DNA of 64,000 nt, taken from Microbacterium sulfonylureivorans (GTDB lineage: Bacteria; Actinomycetota; Actinomycetes; Actinomycetales; Microbacteriaceae). This document shows, piece by piece, positions 1 to 10,467 of this stretch. Within the stretch, counting starts at the first letter, position 1. Each line of letters starts with the position of its first letter. Where the stretch lies: the NCBI RefSeq assembly GCF_003999995.1, contig NZ_RJAD01000003.1, forward strand, positions 430,361 to 494,360, written 5' to 3'. The notes below the pieces were generated by a model. That model worked only from the letters and a program-made list of their open reading frames with translations. It had not been told where the DNA came from and ran no database searches. The position numbers were made by a program, and so were the translations under genes.

Positions 1-228
1 CTCGCACTCGTCGATCGCGACGCCCGCGACGGCCGCGACCTCGGCCGCTCGTTCGCAGGGTACGCCCGTCACGGCACCGGAGGCGGTATCGGCGGCCGCG
101 AGGGCTGCGGCATCCGCCGCCCCGGCGAGGCGCTGGCCGAAGACGGCCGCCGATCCCACCGCAGCGAGCGCGACGGTCAGGGCGGCGGCGCCTCCCACCA
201 TGCCGACCACGACGGCGGCTCCCGCCAT
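1..228 (-). CDS. Rv3654c-like TadE-associated small protein, C-terminus cut by window edge
   Basis: The visible 76 residues begin with a short hydrophobic segment (about residues 4-30) and continue into an Ala-rich stretch with AADAAALAAAD around residue 40. That is typical of the small actinobacterial proteins placed last in Tad/Flp pilus operons (Rv3654c type), whose role is unknown but presumed to be in pilus assembly or as a minor pilin. The ATG overlaps the stop codon of the preceding TadE-like gene (TGATG), so translation is coupled. The 3' end lies outside the window. The family assignment rests on position and composition; no catalytic residue is expected. Confidence 0.75.
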   Translation of the reverse strand, partial: MAGAAVVVGMVGGAAALTVALAAVGSAAVFGQRLAGAADAAALAAADTASGAVTGVPCERAAEVAAVAGVAIDECE

Positions 229-560
229 CAGAGGCCGCCCGCCAGCGCGCAGCTGGTCGCGGTGAGCGTGATCGGCAGGCCCGCGCGGACGGACCCGGTG
301 ACGCACACGAGCTCGCCCTCGGTGTGCGTCGCGGCCGTCGCGCCGGGCCCGACGGCCGCGACGGCGGCGAGGACCCGCTCGGACGACTCGCCGCGAGCCG
401 CGAGCCGCGCGGCATCGGCGACGGCATCCTGCAGCCGCACGTGCCGGGCGCCGGCACCGAGCACTCCGAGGCCGAGCAGCAGCACCAGCACGATCGCGGG
501 GAACGCGACCGCGAACTCGGCGACGACGGATCCGTCGTCGCCGAGTCGGCGGCGGGTCAT
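228..560 (-). CDS. TadE-like pilus protein
   Basis: 110 residues. After a short basic N-terminus comes GSVVAEFAVAFPAIVLVLLL, the Glu-containing hydrophobic segment of TadE-type pseudopilins: a conserved Glu follows the processing region and a transmembrane helix covers about residues 17-38. The rest is a small extracytoplasmic domain with two Cys (residues 86 and 104) that could pair. The ATG overlaps the upstream DUF4244 stop codon (ATGA) and the stop overlaps the next start, so this gene sits tightly inside the Tad operon. It is probably a minor pilin of the Flp-type pilus. Confidence 0.82.
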   Translation of the reverse strand: MTRRRLGDDGSVVAEFAVAFPAIVLVLLLGLGVLGAGARHVRLQDAVADAARLAARGESSERVLAAVAAVGPGATAATHTEGELVCVTGSVRAGLPITLTATSCALAGGL

Positions 561-763
561 GCGACCGTGAGCGCGCGGCGGATCAGCTCGGTGAGGATGC
601 CGCGCACCTCGTCGCTGCGCATGATCACGACGAGAAGCCCCGCGAATGCGACGGCGGCCATCGTCGCAATCGCATACTCGGCGGTCGCCGCGCCGGTGTC
701 GTCTGCGTGCACGTCGGCGAAGAGCTTCGCGGCGCGGCGCGGGGAGAGAGGGGGAACTGTCAC
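557..763 (-). CDS. DUF4244 pilin-like protein (Flp subunit type)
   Basis: 68 residues. A charged N-terminus ends in the DDTGAATAEYAIATMAAVAF segment, which resembles the class IVb pilin pattern of a small residue, a conserved Glu-Tyr and a hydrophobic helix. It is the usual major-pilin candidate in actinobacterial Tad clusters. GTG start at 763, chosen because AGGAG lies 6 nt upstream. There are 52 bp between it and the upstream platform gene, while it overlaps tadE downstream. It would be inserted in the membrane and polymerised after prepilin peptidase cleavage; no such peptidase gene is in the window. Confidence 0.8.
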   Translation of the reverse strand: MTVPPLSPRRAAKLFADVHADDTGAATAEYAIATMAAVAFAGLLVVIMRSDEVRGILTELIRRALTVA

Positions 764-815
764 TTTCGACTCCTGTCATTCGGTGGGTGGGCACGGTCGG
801 TGGCATGGATGAGGC

Positions 816-1751
816 TCAGAAGGAGAGAGGCATCGTCGACATGACGCTCAGCATCATCGGTGCGACGCCGAGCAGGAGGAACGCCGGGAGCGTGCACACG
901 CCGAGCGGCAGCAGGAGCCGCGAGCTCAGACGCGCGGCACGCAGCCTGCCCTCGATGCGGGCGCGGTGACGGGAGAGCGCCGCAGAGGCGCGGAGGAGCT
1001 CGACCGCCGGAACACCCGCGGTGCGCGAGAGGGAGAGGACGAGGTCGGTCGAGGCATCCGCCGGCGCGCCCGCGGCGCTCACGATCGCCGTCGCGCGCTC
1101 GATGGACACCCCGCCGCTCAGTGCGATGGCCAGCAGCTCCGCCCCGATCCCGGGGACGCCTCCCTCGGCACGCGCCCGCCGCACGAGCGCCGCGTTCCAC
1201 CGCTGCGCGGCGAGGATGAGAGCTGCGCCGGCGACGAGACAGGCGATGCCGAACGGCTGTGCGAACAGCACGCCGAACGTGTCGAACCCGAGAGCGGCCC
1301 CCAGCCCGACGGCGACGAGCGGCAGCCAGCCCATGAGCCTGGCGGTTCCCGCGGGTTCGGCGAGGGCGACACGCACGTCGTCGGCCGCCTCCTGCGCGTC
1401 GCGGAGCGCGGAGGCCACCGCGCGCAGCGTCTCGGCGAGCGGAGCTCCGACGCCCGTGGCCACTCGCCACGCCGCCGCGACGTCGGCCCACACCCGCTCC
1501 GGCCCCTCTGCGGCGGCGCCCGATCTGCGGGCGGGACGGCCCGGTGCAGGACCCGCCGCGGCGATGGCATCGGGCAGCGGCATCCCGTCGTGTGAGGCCG
1601 CCGCGATGCGCGCGGCCGCGGGATCCCCCGTGTCGGAGAGGTGCCCCCACGCCGCCGCCGGTGCGACCCCCGCCTGCAGCAGCACCGCGAGCCGGAGGAC
1701 GGTCTCGGCCGCGGCCGCCCCGGCGTCGGCCGGGCTCGCCGCCGGCCTCAT
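816..1751 (-). CDS. Type II secretion F-domain protein (TadC/TadB-like pilus platform)
   Basis: 311 residues. Several hydrophobic helices are visible, around residues 150-200 and again at the C-terminus (LLLPLGVCTLPAFLLLGVAP). Between them lies the soluble four-helix domain typical of T2SSF proteins (GGVSIERA, TAGVPAVELLRA). It would form the inner-membrane platform on which the CpaF ATPase acts. The ATG overlaps the cpaF stop codon (ATGA). In most Tad systems two such genes, TadB and TadC, sit side by side. Only one is seen here, which is common in the actinobacterial short Tad loci. The strong GC bias produces long meaningless reading frames on the other strand. Confidence 0.85.
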   Translation of the reverse strand: MRPAASPADAGAAAAETVLRLAVLLQAGVAPAAAWGHLSDTGDPAAARIAAASHDGMPLPDAIAAAGPAPGRPARRSGAAAEGPERVWADVAAAWRVATGVGAPLAETLRAVASALRDAQEAADDVRVALAEPAGTARLMGWLPLVAVGLGAALGFDTFGVLFAQPFGIACLVAGAALILAAQRWNAALVRRARAEGGVPGIGAELLAIALSGGVSIERATAIVSAAGAPADASTDLVLSLSRTAGVPAVELLRASAALSRHRARIEGRLRAARLSSRLLLPLGVCTLPAFLLLGVAPMMLSVMSTMPLSF

Positions 1752-2821
1752 GCCGAGTCCTCGATCGCGAGGCGGCCGGACGAGTCGACGACCGGACGCC
1801 CGAAGCCGGAGATGCGACGCGCGCCGTCGGCACGGCGCTCGACGTGCACGACGCATCCGATCGCGCTGGCCACCTGGCGCGCGACGGCGTGGTCGTCGAG
1901 ACCGGCGAGCGCCCCCAGTGCCTCGAGCCGTGCGGGGACGTCTCGAAGGCCGTTCGCGTGGAGGGTCCCCGCGCCGCCGTCGTGCCCCGTGTTGAGGGCC
2001 GACAGGAGCTCGCGCACCTCTTCGCCGCGGCACTCCCCCACCACGAGCCTGTCGGGGCGCATGCGCAGCGCCTCGCGCACGAGCCTGGCCAGCCCGACGG
2101 CCCCGGCGCCTTCGAGGTTCGCCTGCCTCGCCTCGAGCCGGACATGGTGGGGGTGGTCGATCCGCAGCTCGGCCACGTCCTCGATCGTCACGATCCGCTC
2201 GTGCGCCGGAGCAGCGCTGAGCAGACTCGCGAGCAGCGTCGTCTTGCCGGCGCCGGCGGCCCCCGTGACCAGGATGTTCTCGCGCCGAGCGACGAGGTCG
2301 TCCAGACGCGCGCGCGTCGAGTCGTCGAACATGCCGGATGCCTCGAGATCGTCGAGGTCGGGCCGGTCCAGCCTCGGCACCCGGATCGAGACCGCGGTCC
2401 CGTCGGCCGACACCGGCGGGAGGACGGCGTGCACGCGGATGCCTCCCTCGAGGCGGACGTCGACGCATGGCGTCGCGTCGTCGATGTGGCGCCCGCCGAG
2501 CCCGATCAGGGCGACAGCGAGGTCGCGCACCTCCTCCTCGGTGCGCTGCCACCCGCCGGCGCGGACGGGTCCGTCGCCGCGGTCGACGAAGAGCCCCGCG
2601 GCGCCGTTGAGGAAGAGGTCGGTGACGCGCGAGTCGTCGAGATACTCCGCGAGCGAATCGATCGACGGATGCCTCGGCCGCGCCGGCCGCCGTCCGGGAG
2701 GCGGGACCGGCATCCATCCCGCCCGGTCCGGGTCGGGCCCGCTCGGGGCCGGCACGAGCGCGGAACGGATGTCTGCGGGCGGCGGCGAAGCCCGCGGGCG
2801 GACGACGAACGGATCGGGCAT
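1748..2821 (-). CDS. cpaF: Tad pilus assembly ATPase CpaF/TadA
   Basis: 357 residues, a complete secretion ATPase of the GspE/CpaF family that powers pilus assembly from the cytoplasmic face. Visible motifs: Walker [10 protein letters not shown] at residues 187-195, an Asp-box-like TIEDVAEL near 212, a Walker B region [14 protein letters not shown] near 255-268 and a His box [13 protein letters not shown] near 279-291. It is the first gene of the pilus operon and overlaps the platform gene. A TAGCGT -10 box ends 6 nt before the ATG, so the message is probably leaderless. The septum-site-like CpaE/Ssd gene often found upstream is absent here. Confidence 0.93.
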   Translation of the reverse strand: MPDPFVVRPRASPPPADIRSALVPAPSGPDPDRAGWMPVPPPGRRPARPRHPSIDSLAEYLDDSRVTDLFLNGAAGLFVDRGDGPVRAGGWQRTEEEVRDLAVALIGLGGRHIDDATPCVDVRLEGGIRVHAVLPPVSADGTAVSIRVPRLDRPDLDDLEASGMFDDSTRARLDDLVARRENILVTGAAGAGKTTLLASLLSAAPAHERIVTIEDVAELRIDHPHHVRLEARQANLEGAGAVGLARLVREALRMRPDRLVVGECRGEEVRELLSALNTGHDGGAGTLHANGLRDVPARLEALGALAGLDDHAVARQVASAIGCVVHVERRADGARRISGFGRPVVDSSGRLAIEDSA

Positions 2822-2827
2822 GCATCG

Positions 2828-2833
2828 ACGCTA
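2828..2833 (-). promoter_or_regulatory. -10 box of the Tad operon, leaderless
   Basis: TAGCGT on the minus strand, separated by 6 nt from the cpaF ATG. This spacing puts the transcription start at or next to the start codon. No Shine-Dalgarno sequence lies upstream. Confidence 0.5.
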
Positions 2834-3234
2834 AGGAGGCGCCCCGGCGTCGCACCGGCGGGCCGGCACCATCGGGGACCTGCGGCGTCGGGAGACGCCT
2901 GGGGAGGAGCCGTCGGAACCGACGATCGGCCGGGAAAGACAGGGGCGGCATCCCATGGGGGGAATGGGATGCCGCCACGCGCGACACACCACTTCGGGGG
3001 GTGATTTGGGTGCCGCAATGCCAGAATCGATGTTCGGCCGCTCGACAGCATATGCGAGGAAGGGGTCCTCGCAAAACAGTTCATGAGAGCCTTCTCACTC
3101 ATATATCGGTCGAGTCGAACAATTCCGCGCCACCCACTAACGGGGGTAGTGACCTCACAGGCCGCTCAGTACATTTCCTGACAGACTCGCCGGAGCCTCC
3201 GGCATCCCCTCCAGCCCGCAAAGGAGCGCGCTCA
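2834..3234. other. Divergent intergenic region between cpaF and acs
   Basis: About 400 bp without a convincing gene. It should hold the acs promoter and a long acs leader. A 7-bp hairpin GCGAGGA / TCCTCGC sits at 3054-3072 and is followed on the plus strand by AAAA rather than T residues, so it does not look like a terminator. TTCATG and TATATC at about 3079 and 3105 could be a weak -35/-10 pair. No riboswitch was recognised. Confidence 0.4.
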
Positions 3235-5198
<1,964 letters not shown>

Positions 5199-5199
<1 letters not shown>

Positions 5200-5873
5200 T
5201 GCGGGAGCGGCGGCGGGAACTCGCCCGGCGGGCCCTCGAGGGCTATCCGGACGGCCCCGCCGCCGCACTCGTCGCCCATACCGCCCTTGCAGGGCTGGAC
5301 GACATCGACGATCTCGCCGGCGCCGTCCTCGTCGAGGGGGTGAGCGACCGGATCGCGGTCGAGGCGGTCGCGCGCCGGCTGGGACGAGACCTCGCGCCCG
5401 ACGGGATCCGGGTCGTCCCGACGGGAGGTGCGCACGGGACGGCACGGATGCTGCGCGCCCTGGCCTCCCGTCACCCCGAGGCACGCCTGGCCGGGCTCTT
5501 CGACGTGGGAGAGTCCGAGGTCGTGCGGCGGGCGCTGTCCGGCCTCGGCCTGATCGGCGCGGCCTCGCCTCCCGCGGACGCGGGATTCTTCGCCTGTGTC
5601 GACGACCTCGAAGACGAGCTCCTCCGCGCGGCCGGACCCGACGCCGTCGAGCAGTGCCTCACCGAGCAGGGCGACCTGCCGTCGTTCCGCACGCTGCAGC
5701 AGCAGCCGGGGTGGCGGGGACGCGACATCCACGCCCAGCTGCGGCGCTGGCTGTCGAGCGGGGCGCGTCGAAAGCTGCGCTACGCCCGGATCCTCGTCGA
5801 CGCGACGGCGATCGAGCGGATGCCGCGCCCCCTCGTCGACGCGCTCGATCGCGCGCGACGCGATCAGGCGTAG
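5199..5873 (+). CDS. TOPRIM nucleotidyl transferase/hydrolase domain protein
   Basis: 224 residues from ATG 5199 (a GTG one codon earlier is also possible). The N-terminal half carries the OLD-type TOPRIM pattern: VLVEGVSDRIAVEA near residues 42-55 gives the conserved Glu, and LAGLFDVGE near 97-105 gives the acidic motif. The C-terminal half has the pattern of a widespread actinobacterial family (CVDDLEDELLRA, LQQQPGW, LRRWLSSGARRK, MPRPL). These proteins have the TOPRIM part of OLD nucleases without the ABC ATPase. The activity is unproven; metal-dependent phosphoryl transfer on nucleic acid is the family expectation. It is coupled to acs by overlap, with no known functional link. Confidence 0.85.
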
Positions 5874-6331
5874 GAGAAGACGACCTCGACCTCGACGGGG
5901 GCGTCGAGCGGCAGCACCGGCACGCCCACCGCGGACCGCGCGTGGCGGCCGTCCTCGCCGAAGATCTCGCCGAGCACCTCGCTCGCGCCGTTGATGACGC
6001 CCGGCTGGCCGGTGAACTCGGGCACGGATGCCACGAACCCGACGACCTTGACCACGCCCGTGAGCCGGTCGACACCGCCGACGGCGGCCGCGGCCGCAGC
6101 GACCGCGTTGAGGGCGCACTGGCGGGCGTAGGCGTTGGCGTCGGCGGCCGGGACCAGCCCGTGACCGTCGCCCACCTTGCCGGTGGCGAGCAGGGCGCCC
6201 GACACGATCGGCAGCTGACCCGCCGTGAACACGAGGTCGCCGTGCGCCTTTGCGGGCACATACGCCGCCACGGGCGGCACGACGTCGGGGAGGTCGATTC
6301 CGAGCTCGGCGAGCTTCTGGGAGATCGTCAT
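5864..6331 (-). CDS. RidA/YER057c/UK114 family protein
   Basis: 155 residues. RidA-type enzymes hydrolyse reactive enamine/imine intermediates from PLP enzymes; this longer form belongs to the LP-type subgroup found after DUF4177 genes in actinobacteria. Seen: the N-terminal LVFTAGQLPI strand, the central helices with NAYARQCALNAVAAA, and the C-terminal SAVGVPVLPLDAPVEVE core strand, where UK114 proteins keep an Arg that the LP group often lacks. ATG 6331 lies 4 nt after the DUF4177 stop codon, so the two form an operon. The last 10 nt overlap the convergent TOPRIM gene. Confidence 0.88.
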   Translation of the reverse strand: MTISQKLAELGIDLPDVVPPVAAYVPAKAHGDLVFTAGQLPIVSGALLATGKVGDGHGLVPAADANAYARQCALNAVAAAAAAVGGVDRLTGVVKVVGFVASVPEFTGQPGVINGASEVLGEIFGEDGRHARSAVGVPVLPLDAPVEVEVVFSYA

Positions 6332-6335
6332 GGGA

Positions 6336-6551
6336 TCAGCTCCCCTCGAACTGCTTGGCGGCCTCGGCCGCGGCATCCAGTCCCGCGTTGGCCTGGCCAC
6401 CGCCGCTCGGGCGCTTGAGGTAGGCCACCAGGCCGCCCTCGGGACCCGGCACGACCTGCACCAGTTCCCATCCCTGCTTGCCCCAGTTGTTGAGGATCGC
6501 AGCGGTGTTGTGGATCAGAAGGGGCGTGGTGAGATACTCCCACGTCGTCAT
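6336..6551 (-). CDS. DUF4177-like small protein
   Basis: 71 residues starting MTTWEYLTTPL, with WGKQGWELVQV in the middle, the aromatic-rich pattern of DUF4177 proteins. A Gly/Ala-rich tail follows. AAGGAG lies 5 nt before the ATG, a strong RBS. It is the first gene of a two-gene unit with the RidA-like gene. The function is unknown; the conserved pairing suggests a shared role. Confidence 0.8.
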   Translation of the reverse strand: MTTWEYLTTPLLIHNTAAILNNWGKQGWELVQVVPGPEGGLVAYLKRPSGGGQANAGLDAAAEAAKQFEGS

Positions 6552-6648
6552 CGCGGCTCCTTGAGTCGGCGAGCGGAATCGGCTGGTGAAGGCTGAGAAA
6601 CACCTTGGTGGGCGCACGTCCGTCAGGGAATCGCCCAGGTAGTTCCCT

Positions 6649-6654
6649 TACGAT
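6649..6654 (+). promoter_or_regulatory. -10 box of the penicillin-binding protein gene, leaderless
   Basis: TACGAT followed by 7 nt and the ATG at 6662. No Shine-Dalgarno sequence is present in the gap. This geometry decides the start codon over the in-frame codon at 6605. Confidence 0.55.
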
Positions 6655-6661
6655 CAACCCT

Positions 6662-9367
6662 ATGCCTGATACCAATCGAACGGCTAGGAGTGTGCTCGGT
6701 GGACTCACCGGCCTCGTCGGCCTCAGCGCAGTCGCGGGCGTGCTCATCGCCGCCACGGTGACGCCCGCCATCGCCCTGTCCGGTGCCGCGGCGAGCAGCG
6801 CGATCACGATGTTCGACAATCTGCCGAGCGTCCTCGAGATCGACAAGCTGATGCTGCCGACGACTCTCTGGGTGAAGAACTCCCCCACCGAAGAGGGCTA
6901 CGTCGAGATGACGCAGTTCTACGACCAGAACCGTTCGCCGGTCGAGTACAACGAAGTCGCGCCGGTGATGTACGACGCGATCCTCTCCAGCGAGGACCCG
7001 CGCTACTACCAGCACGGCGGGGTCGATCTCATCGGCACCACCCGCGCCGTCCTCTCGAACATCCGCGGCGGCGGCGAGACCCAGGGCGGATCGACGATCA
7101 GCCAGCAGTACGTCAAGAACATCCTCGTGCAGCGCTGCGAAGCACAGGCCGAGACCGAGGAGGCGAAGCTCGACTGCTGGACGCAGGCGACGACCGCCGT
7201 CGGCGACGAGGGCATCCAGCGCAAGCTCCAGGAGATGCGCTACGCGATCGCCCTCGAGCAGAAGTACGACAAGGAGGTCATCCTGCTCGGATACCTCAAC
7301 ATCGCGAACTTCGGCGGCACCACCTACGGCATCGATGCCGCCTCGAAGTACTACTTCGGCGTCGCCGCGAAGGACCTCACCCTCGGGCAGGCGGCGACGC
7401 TGGCCGGCATCGTGCAGAACCCGAACTCGTACCGCATCGACAAGACCACGGGGTCGATGACCGACAAGGACGGCAACACCTACAACAAGGCGCCCGACGG
7501 TCTGATCGACGACGTCGACCCGAAGACGATCGCGGCTCTCACGACCATGCTCGACAGCGGCGCGATCACGCAGGAGCAGTATCTCGCCGCCGCGGACGGC
7601 TACAGCGCCACGAAGGGCCGCCAGCTCTACGTGCTCAGCCGGCTCCTCGACGACGGGAAGATCACGCAGGAGCAGTACGACGCGGCGGTCATCGAGCCCA
7701 TCACCCCCAAGATCACCGAACCCAAGGTGGGCTGCGCGGCGGCGAAGGGCAAGGAGTACTTCTGCCAGTACGTGCGCTACGTCATCGAACGTGATCCTGC
7801 CTTCGGCGCCACTGACGAGGAGCGCCTCGCGAACCTCCGTCGCGGCGGCCTGAACGTCTACGTGACGCTCGACATGCGCCTGCAGAACGAGGCGCAGTCG
7901 ACGATGACCGAGATCGCGCCGACGTCGGTCGCCGGGGGCAAGTTCGGCGGCGCCGGCGTCAGCATCGAGGCGTCGACGGGACGCATCCTCGCGATGGTGC
8001 AGAACACGAAGTTCAGCGAGTCGATCACCGACGACAACAACTACACCCCGATCGTCTACGCCGGCGACCGCCGGTTCGGCGAGTCCACGGGCTTCAGCGC
8101 GGGCTCGACGTTCAAGCTCTTCACCCTCATCGACTGGCTCGAGAAGGGGCACTCGGTCAACGAGGTGGTCAACGGCCGCGACCGCGTCGTCAAGCAGTTC
8201 AAGGACACGTGTGTCGAAGGCGGCGTGTACTACAACGCGGACTGGTCGCCGCGGAACTTCAACCGGCAGAGCGGCTACACGGGCACGCCCATGCAGTTCA
8301 CGCGGCAGTCGCTCAACACCGGATTCGTCGGCATGGCCGCCGAGCTCGACCTGTGCGACATCGGCAAGGCCGCCAAGAAGATGGGCGTGACCCTCGGCAC
8401 CGGCGAGGACATCGTGATGACCGGTGCGAACCAGGTCATCGGCTCCGACGCCGTGTCTCCGCTCGCGATGGCCGGCGCGTATGCGACGGTCGCGAACAAC
8501 GGGATCTACTGCCAGCCGCAGGCGATCGACCGCGTCACCGACTCGGACGGCAACGAGCTCCCCAAGCCCGAGCGCACCTGCTCGCAGGCCATCGACCCGA
8601 AGGTCGCCGCGACCGCGGCGTACGCGCTCGCAGGCGTGATGAACGGCGGCACCGGAGCACAGGGCAACCCGTACGACGGCACGCCGCTCATCGGCAAGAC
8701 GGGCACGCACCAGGAGACGCAGACCTGGCTCATCGAGTCGAGCACGCGCGTCGCCACGGCGGCATGGTTCGGCAACGCCGACGGCGCGATCGAAATGGCC
8801 AAGACCTGGCACAACGGGCGCGCGCTCAATCAGCTGCGCTACATCCTCGCTCAGGACGTCCAGCGACTCGCGAACCAGCTGTACCCCGGCGCCCAGTTCC
8901 CCGGACCCGACAGCAACCTCTCGCGCCAGGTCTTCACCGAGCTGCCCGACGTCCGAGGCAAGTCCATGGAGGAGGCCAAGCGCACCCTGCAGGACGCCGG
9001 CTTCGAGGTGACCGAGGGAACGGCGGTCGACTCCGACATGGAGCAGGGCCTGGTCGCCGCGCAGAGTCCGGAGCCCGGGAGGGTCGCGGGCGGCACGCCG
9101 GTCACGATCAGCCCCAGCAACGGGCAGGGACTCACGGTGCCGGACGTGTCCGGCATGGGTCTCGACCGCGCGATCTCCGAGCTCCGACAGGCCGGATTCG
9201 GCAACGTCCAGCCCGGTAACTGCAAGCAGAGGGACGACGCCGACCGGCAGGGCACCGCGGGCAGCACCGATCCCAAGGCGGGCACGGTCACCAACCGCAA
9301 CTCGGCGATCAGCGTCAACTACGTCAGCAGGGACTGCGGGGGCGGCAACGGCGGCGGCAACGACTAG
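6662..9367 (+). CDS. Bifunctional class A penicillin-binding protein with two PASTA domains
   Basis: 901 residues. It polymerises lipid II glycan (GT51) and cross-links peptidoglycan outside the membrane. Order: one N-terminal membrane helix (about 12-45), glycosyltransferase with SSEDPRYYQHGG (catalytic Glu111) and GGSTISQQ (143-149), a penicillin-binding transpeptidase with STFK (nucleophile Ser482, Lys485), an SLN motif and KTG at 679-681, then two PASTA domains from about 760 to 895 and a Gly/Asn-rich tail. It resembles PonA-type enzymes of actinobacteria; the PASTA repeats suggest sensing of peptidoglycan fragments. The downstream phosphoesterase start overlaps its stop (TAGTG). Confidence 0.95.
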   Translation: MPDTNRTARSVLGGLTGLVGLSAVAGVLIAATVTPAIALSGAAASSAITMFDNLPSVLEIDKLMLPTTLWVKNSPTEEGYVEMTQFYDQNRSPVEYNEVAPVMYDAILSSEDPRYYQHGGVDLIGTTRAVLSNIRGGGETQGGSTISQQYVKNILVQRCEAQAETEEAKLDCWTQATTAVGDEGIQRKLQEMRYAIALEQKYDKEVILLGYLNIANFGGTTYGIDAASKYYFGVAAKDLTLGQAATLAGIVQNPNSYRIDKTTGSMTDKDGNTYNKAPDGLIDDVDPKTIAALTTMLDSGAITQEQYLAAADGYSATKGRQLYVLSRLLDDGKITQEQYDAAVIEPITPKITEPKVGCAAAKGKEYFCQYVRYVIERDPAFGATDEERLANLRRGGLNVYVTLDMRLQNEAQSTMTEIAPTSVAGGKFGGAGVSIEASTGRILAMVQNTKFSESITDDNNYTPIVYAGDRRFGESTGFSAGSTFKLFTLIDWLEKGHSVNEVVNGRDRVVKQFKDTCVEGGVYYNADWSPRNFNRQSGYTGTPMQFTRQSLNTGFVGMAAELDLCDIGKAAKKMGVTLGTGEDIVMTGANQVIGSDAVSPLAMAGAYATVANNGIYCQPQAIDRVTDSDGNELPKPERTCSQAIDPKVAATAAYALAGVMNGGTGAQGNPYDGTPLIGKTGTHQETQTWLIESSTRVATAAWFGNADGAIEMAKTWHNGRALNQLRYILAQDVQRLANQLYPGAQFPGPDSNLSRQVFTELPDVRGKSMEEAKRTLQDAGFEVTEGTAVDSDMEQGLVAAQSPEPGRVAGGTPVTISPSNGQGLTVPDVSGMGLDRAISELRQAGFGNVQPGNCKQRDDADRQGTAGSTDPKAGTVTNRNSAISVNYVSRDCGGGNGGGND

Positions 9368-10302
9368 TGCCTCCCAGCACTTCGCGCACCGCCCTCACCA
9401 CGCTCGGCGTGGTGGGGGCGGTCGGCGTGGCGGCGGCCGTGTGGGGCATCGGCGTCGAGCGGTACCTCTTCACGGTCCGCCGGCATGAGCTCGCGATCCT
9501 GCCGGCCGGGTCTGCTCCGCTCCGCGTGCTGCACCTTTCCGACGCGCACATGGCACCGTGGCAGCACCGCAAGCAGCAGTGGATCGCCCGGCTCGCCGAG
9601 CTCGAGCCCGACCTCGTCGTGAACACCGGCGACAACCTGGGACACGCCGAGGGGCTTCGCGGCCTGCGCGCGGCGCTCGACCCGCTGCGAGGCATCCCCG
9701 GCGTCTTCGTCCACGGCTCCAACGATCACGCGGCGCCCTCGCCGCGCAATCCGTTCAAGTACTTGGTGGGGCCTTCGAAGGCGAGCGAGGAGCCGAGCTG
9801 GGAGCCCCTCGACACGCAAGCCCTCGACTCCTACCTCACGGACGAGCTCGGGTGGCTGGATCTGAACAACGCCGTGGGGTCGCTCGATGCCGCGGGCATG
9901 CGCATCGACGCCTTCGGCGTGAGTGACGCCCACCGCGGCTGGGACCGGCTGGACGCCCTCCCCGACCTGCTCGAGGAGCTTCGCGGAGACGTGGCTCCCG
10001 CCCTGACGATCGGCGTCACGCACGCCCCCTACCGACGCGTGCTGGACGCCTTCACCGACGACGGCGCGGATGCGATCTTCGCCGGCCACACGCACGGCGG
10101 TCAGGTGCGCGTTCCCGGGTTCGGCGCCCTCGTCGCCAACTGCGACATCCCGCTGCGCCAGGCCCGCGGGCTGAGCGAGTGGAGCCACGGACGCACCGTC
10201 CCGCTCAACGTGAGCGCCGGCCTCGGTCATTCGATCTACGCGCCCGTTCGCTTCGCGTGCCGGCCCGAGGCATCCCTGCTCACGCTCACCGCGGCGGGCT
10301 GA
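9367..10302 (+). CDS. Membrane-anchored metallophosphoesterase
   Basis: 311 residues. An N-terminal hydrophobic helix (about 10-25) is followed by a calcineurin-like phosphoesterase fold: LHLSDAHM, NTGDN, GSNDH and AGHTHGGQVR supply the metal-binding Asp, Asn and His residues. GTG start overlapping the PBP stop codon, so the two are co-translated. This pairing (ponA followed by a phosphoesterase) is common in actinobacteria. The substrate is unknown; lipid- or cell-wall-linked phosphates are plausible given the context and the membrane anchor. Confidence 0.9.
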   Translation: MPPSTSRTALTTLGVVGAVGVAAAVWGIGVERYLFTVRRHELAILPAGSAPLRVLHLSDAHMAPWQHRKQQWIARLAELEPDLVVNTGDNLGHAEGLRGLRAALDPLRGIPGVFVHGSNDHAAPSPRNPFKYLVGPSKASEEPSWEPLDTQALDSYLTDELGWLDLNNAVGSLDAAGMRIDAFGVSDAHRGWDRLDALPDLLEELRGDVAPALTIGVTHAPYRRVLDAFTDDGADAIFAGHTHGGQVRVPGFGALVANCDIPLRQARGLSEWSHGRTVPLNVSAGLGHSIYAPVRFACRPEASLLTLTAAG

Positions 10303-10467
10303 GTCCGCACCGTCTCGCCGAGGCCCGACGGCCCAGGTGGGCAGCGCTGCGCGGCTCCTCCACAGGCGTGCCCTCTCGGGCGCTGATCGACAGAGTCTCC
10401 GGGCTGCCCCCGGGACTCGTGGCGCGCGGGCGATGCTCGTGGTCGTCTCGAGACGATCGGAGTCCTC

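Noticed and set aside
3054..3072. Hairpin GCGAGGA/TCCTCGC as a terminator or riboswitch before acs
   Set aside because: Followed by A residues on the plus strand, far from any stop codon, and with no further structure resembling a known riboswitch.
10303..10467. Possible RNA element between the phosphoesterase and the surface-protein gene
   Set aside because: GC-rich but with no convincing paired structure or known motif.
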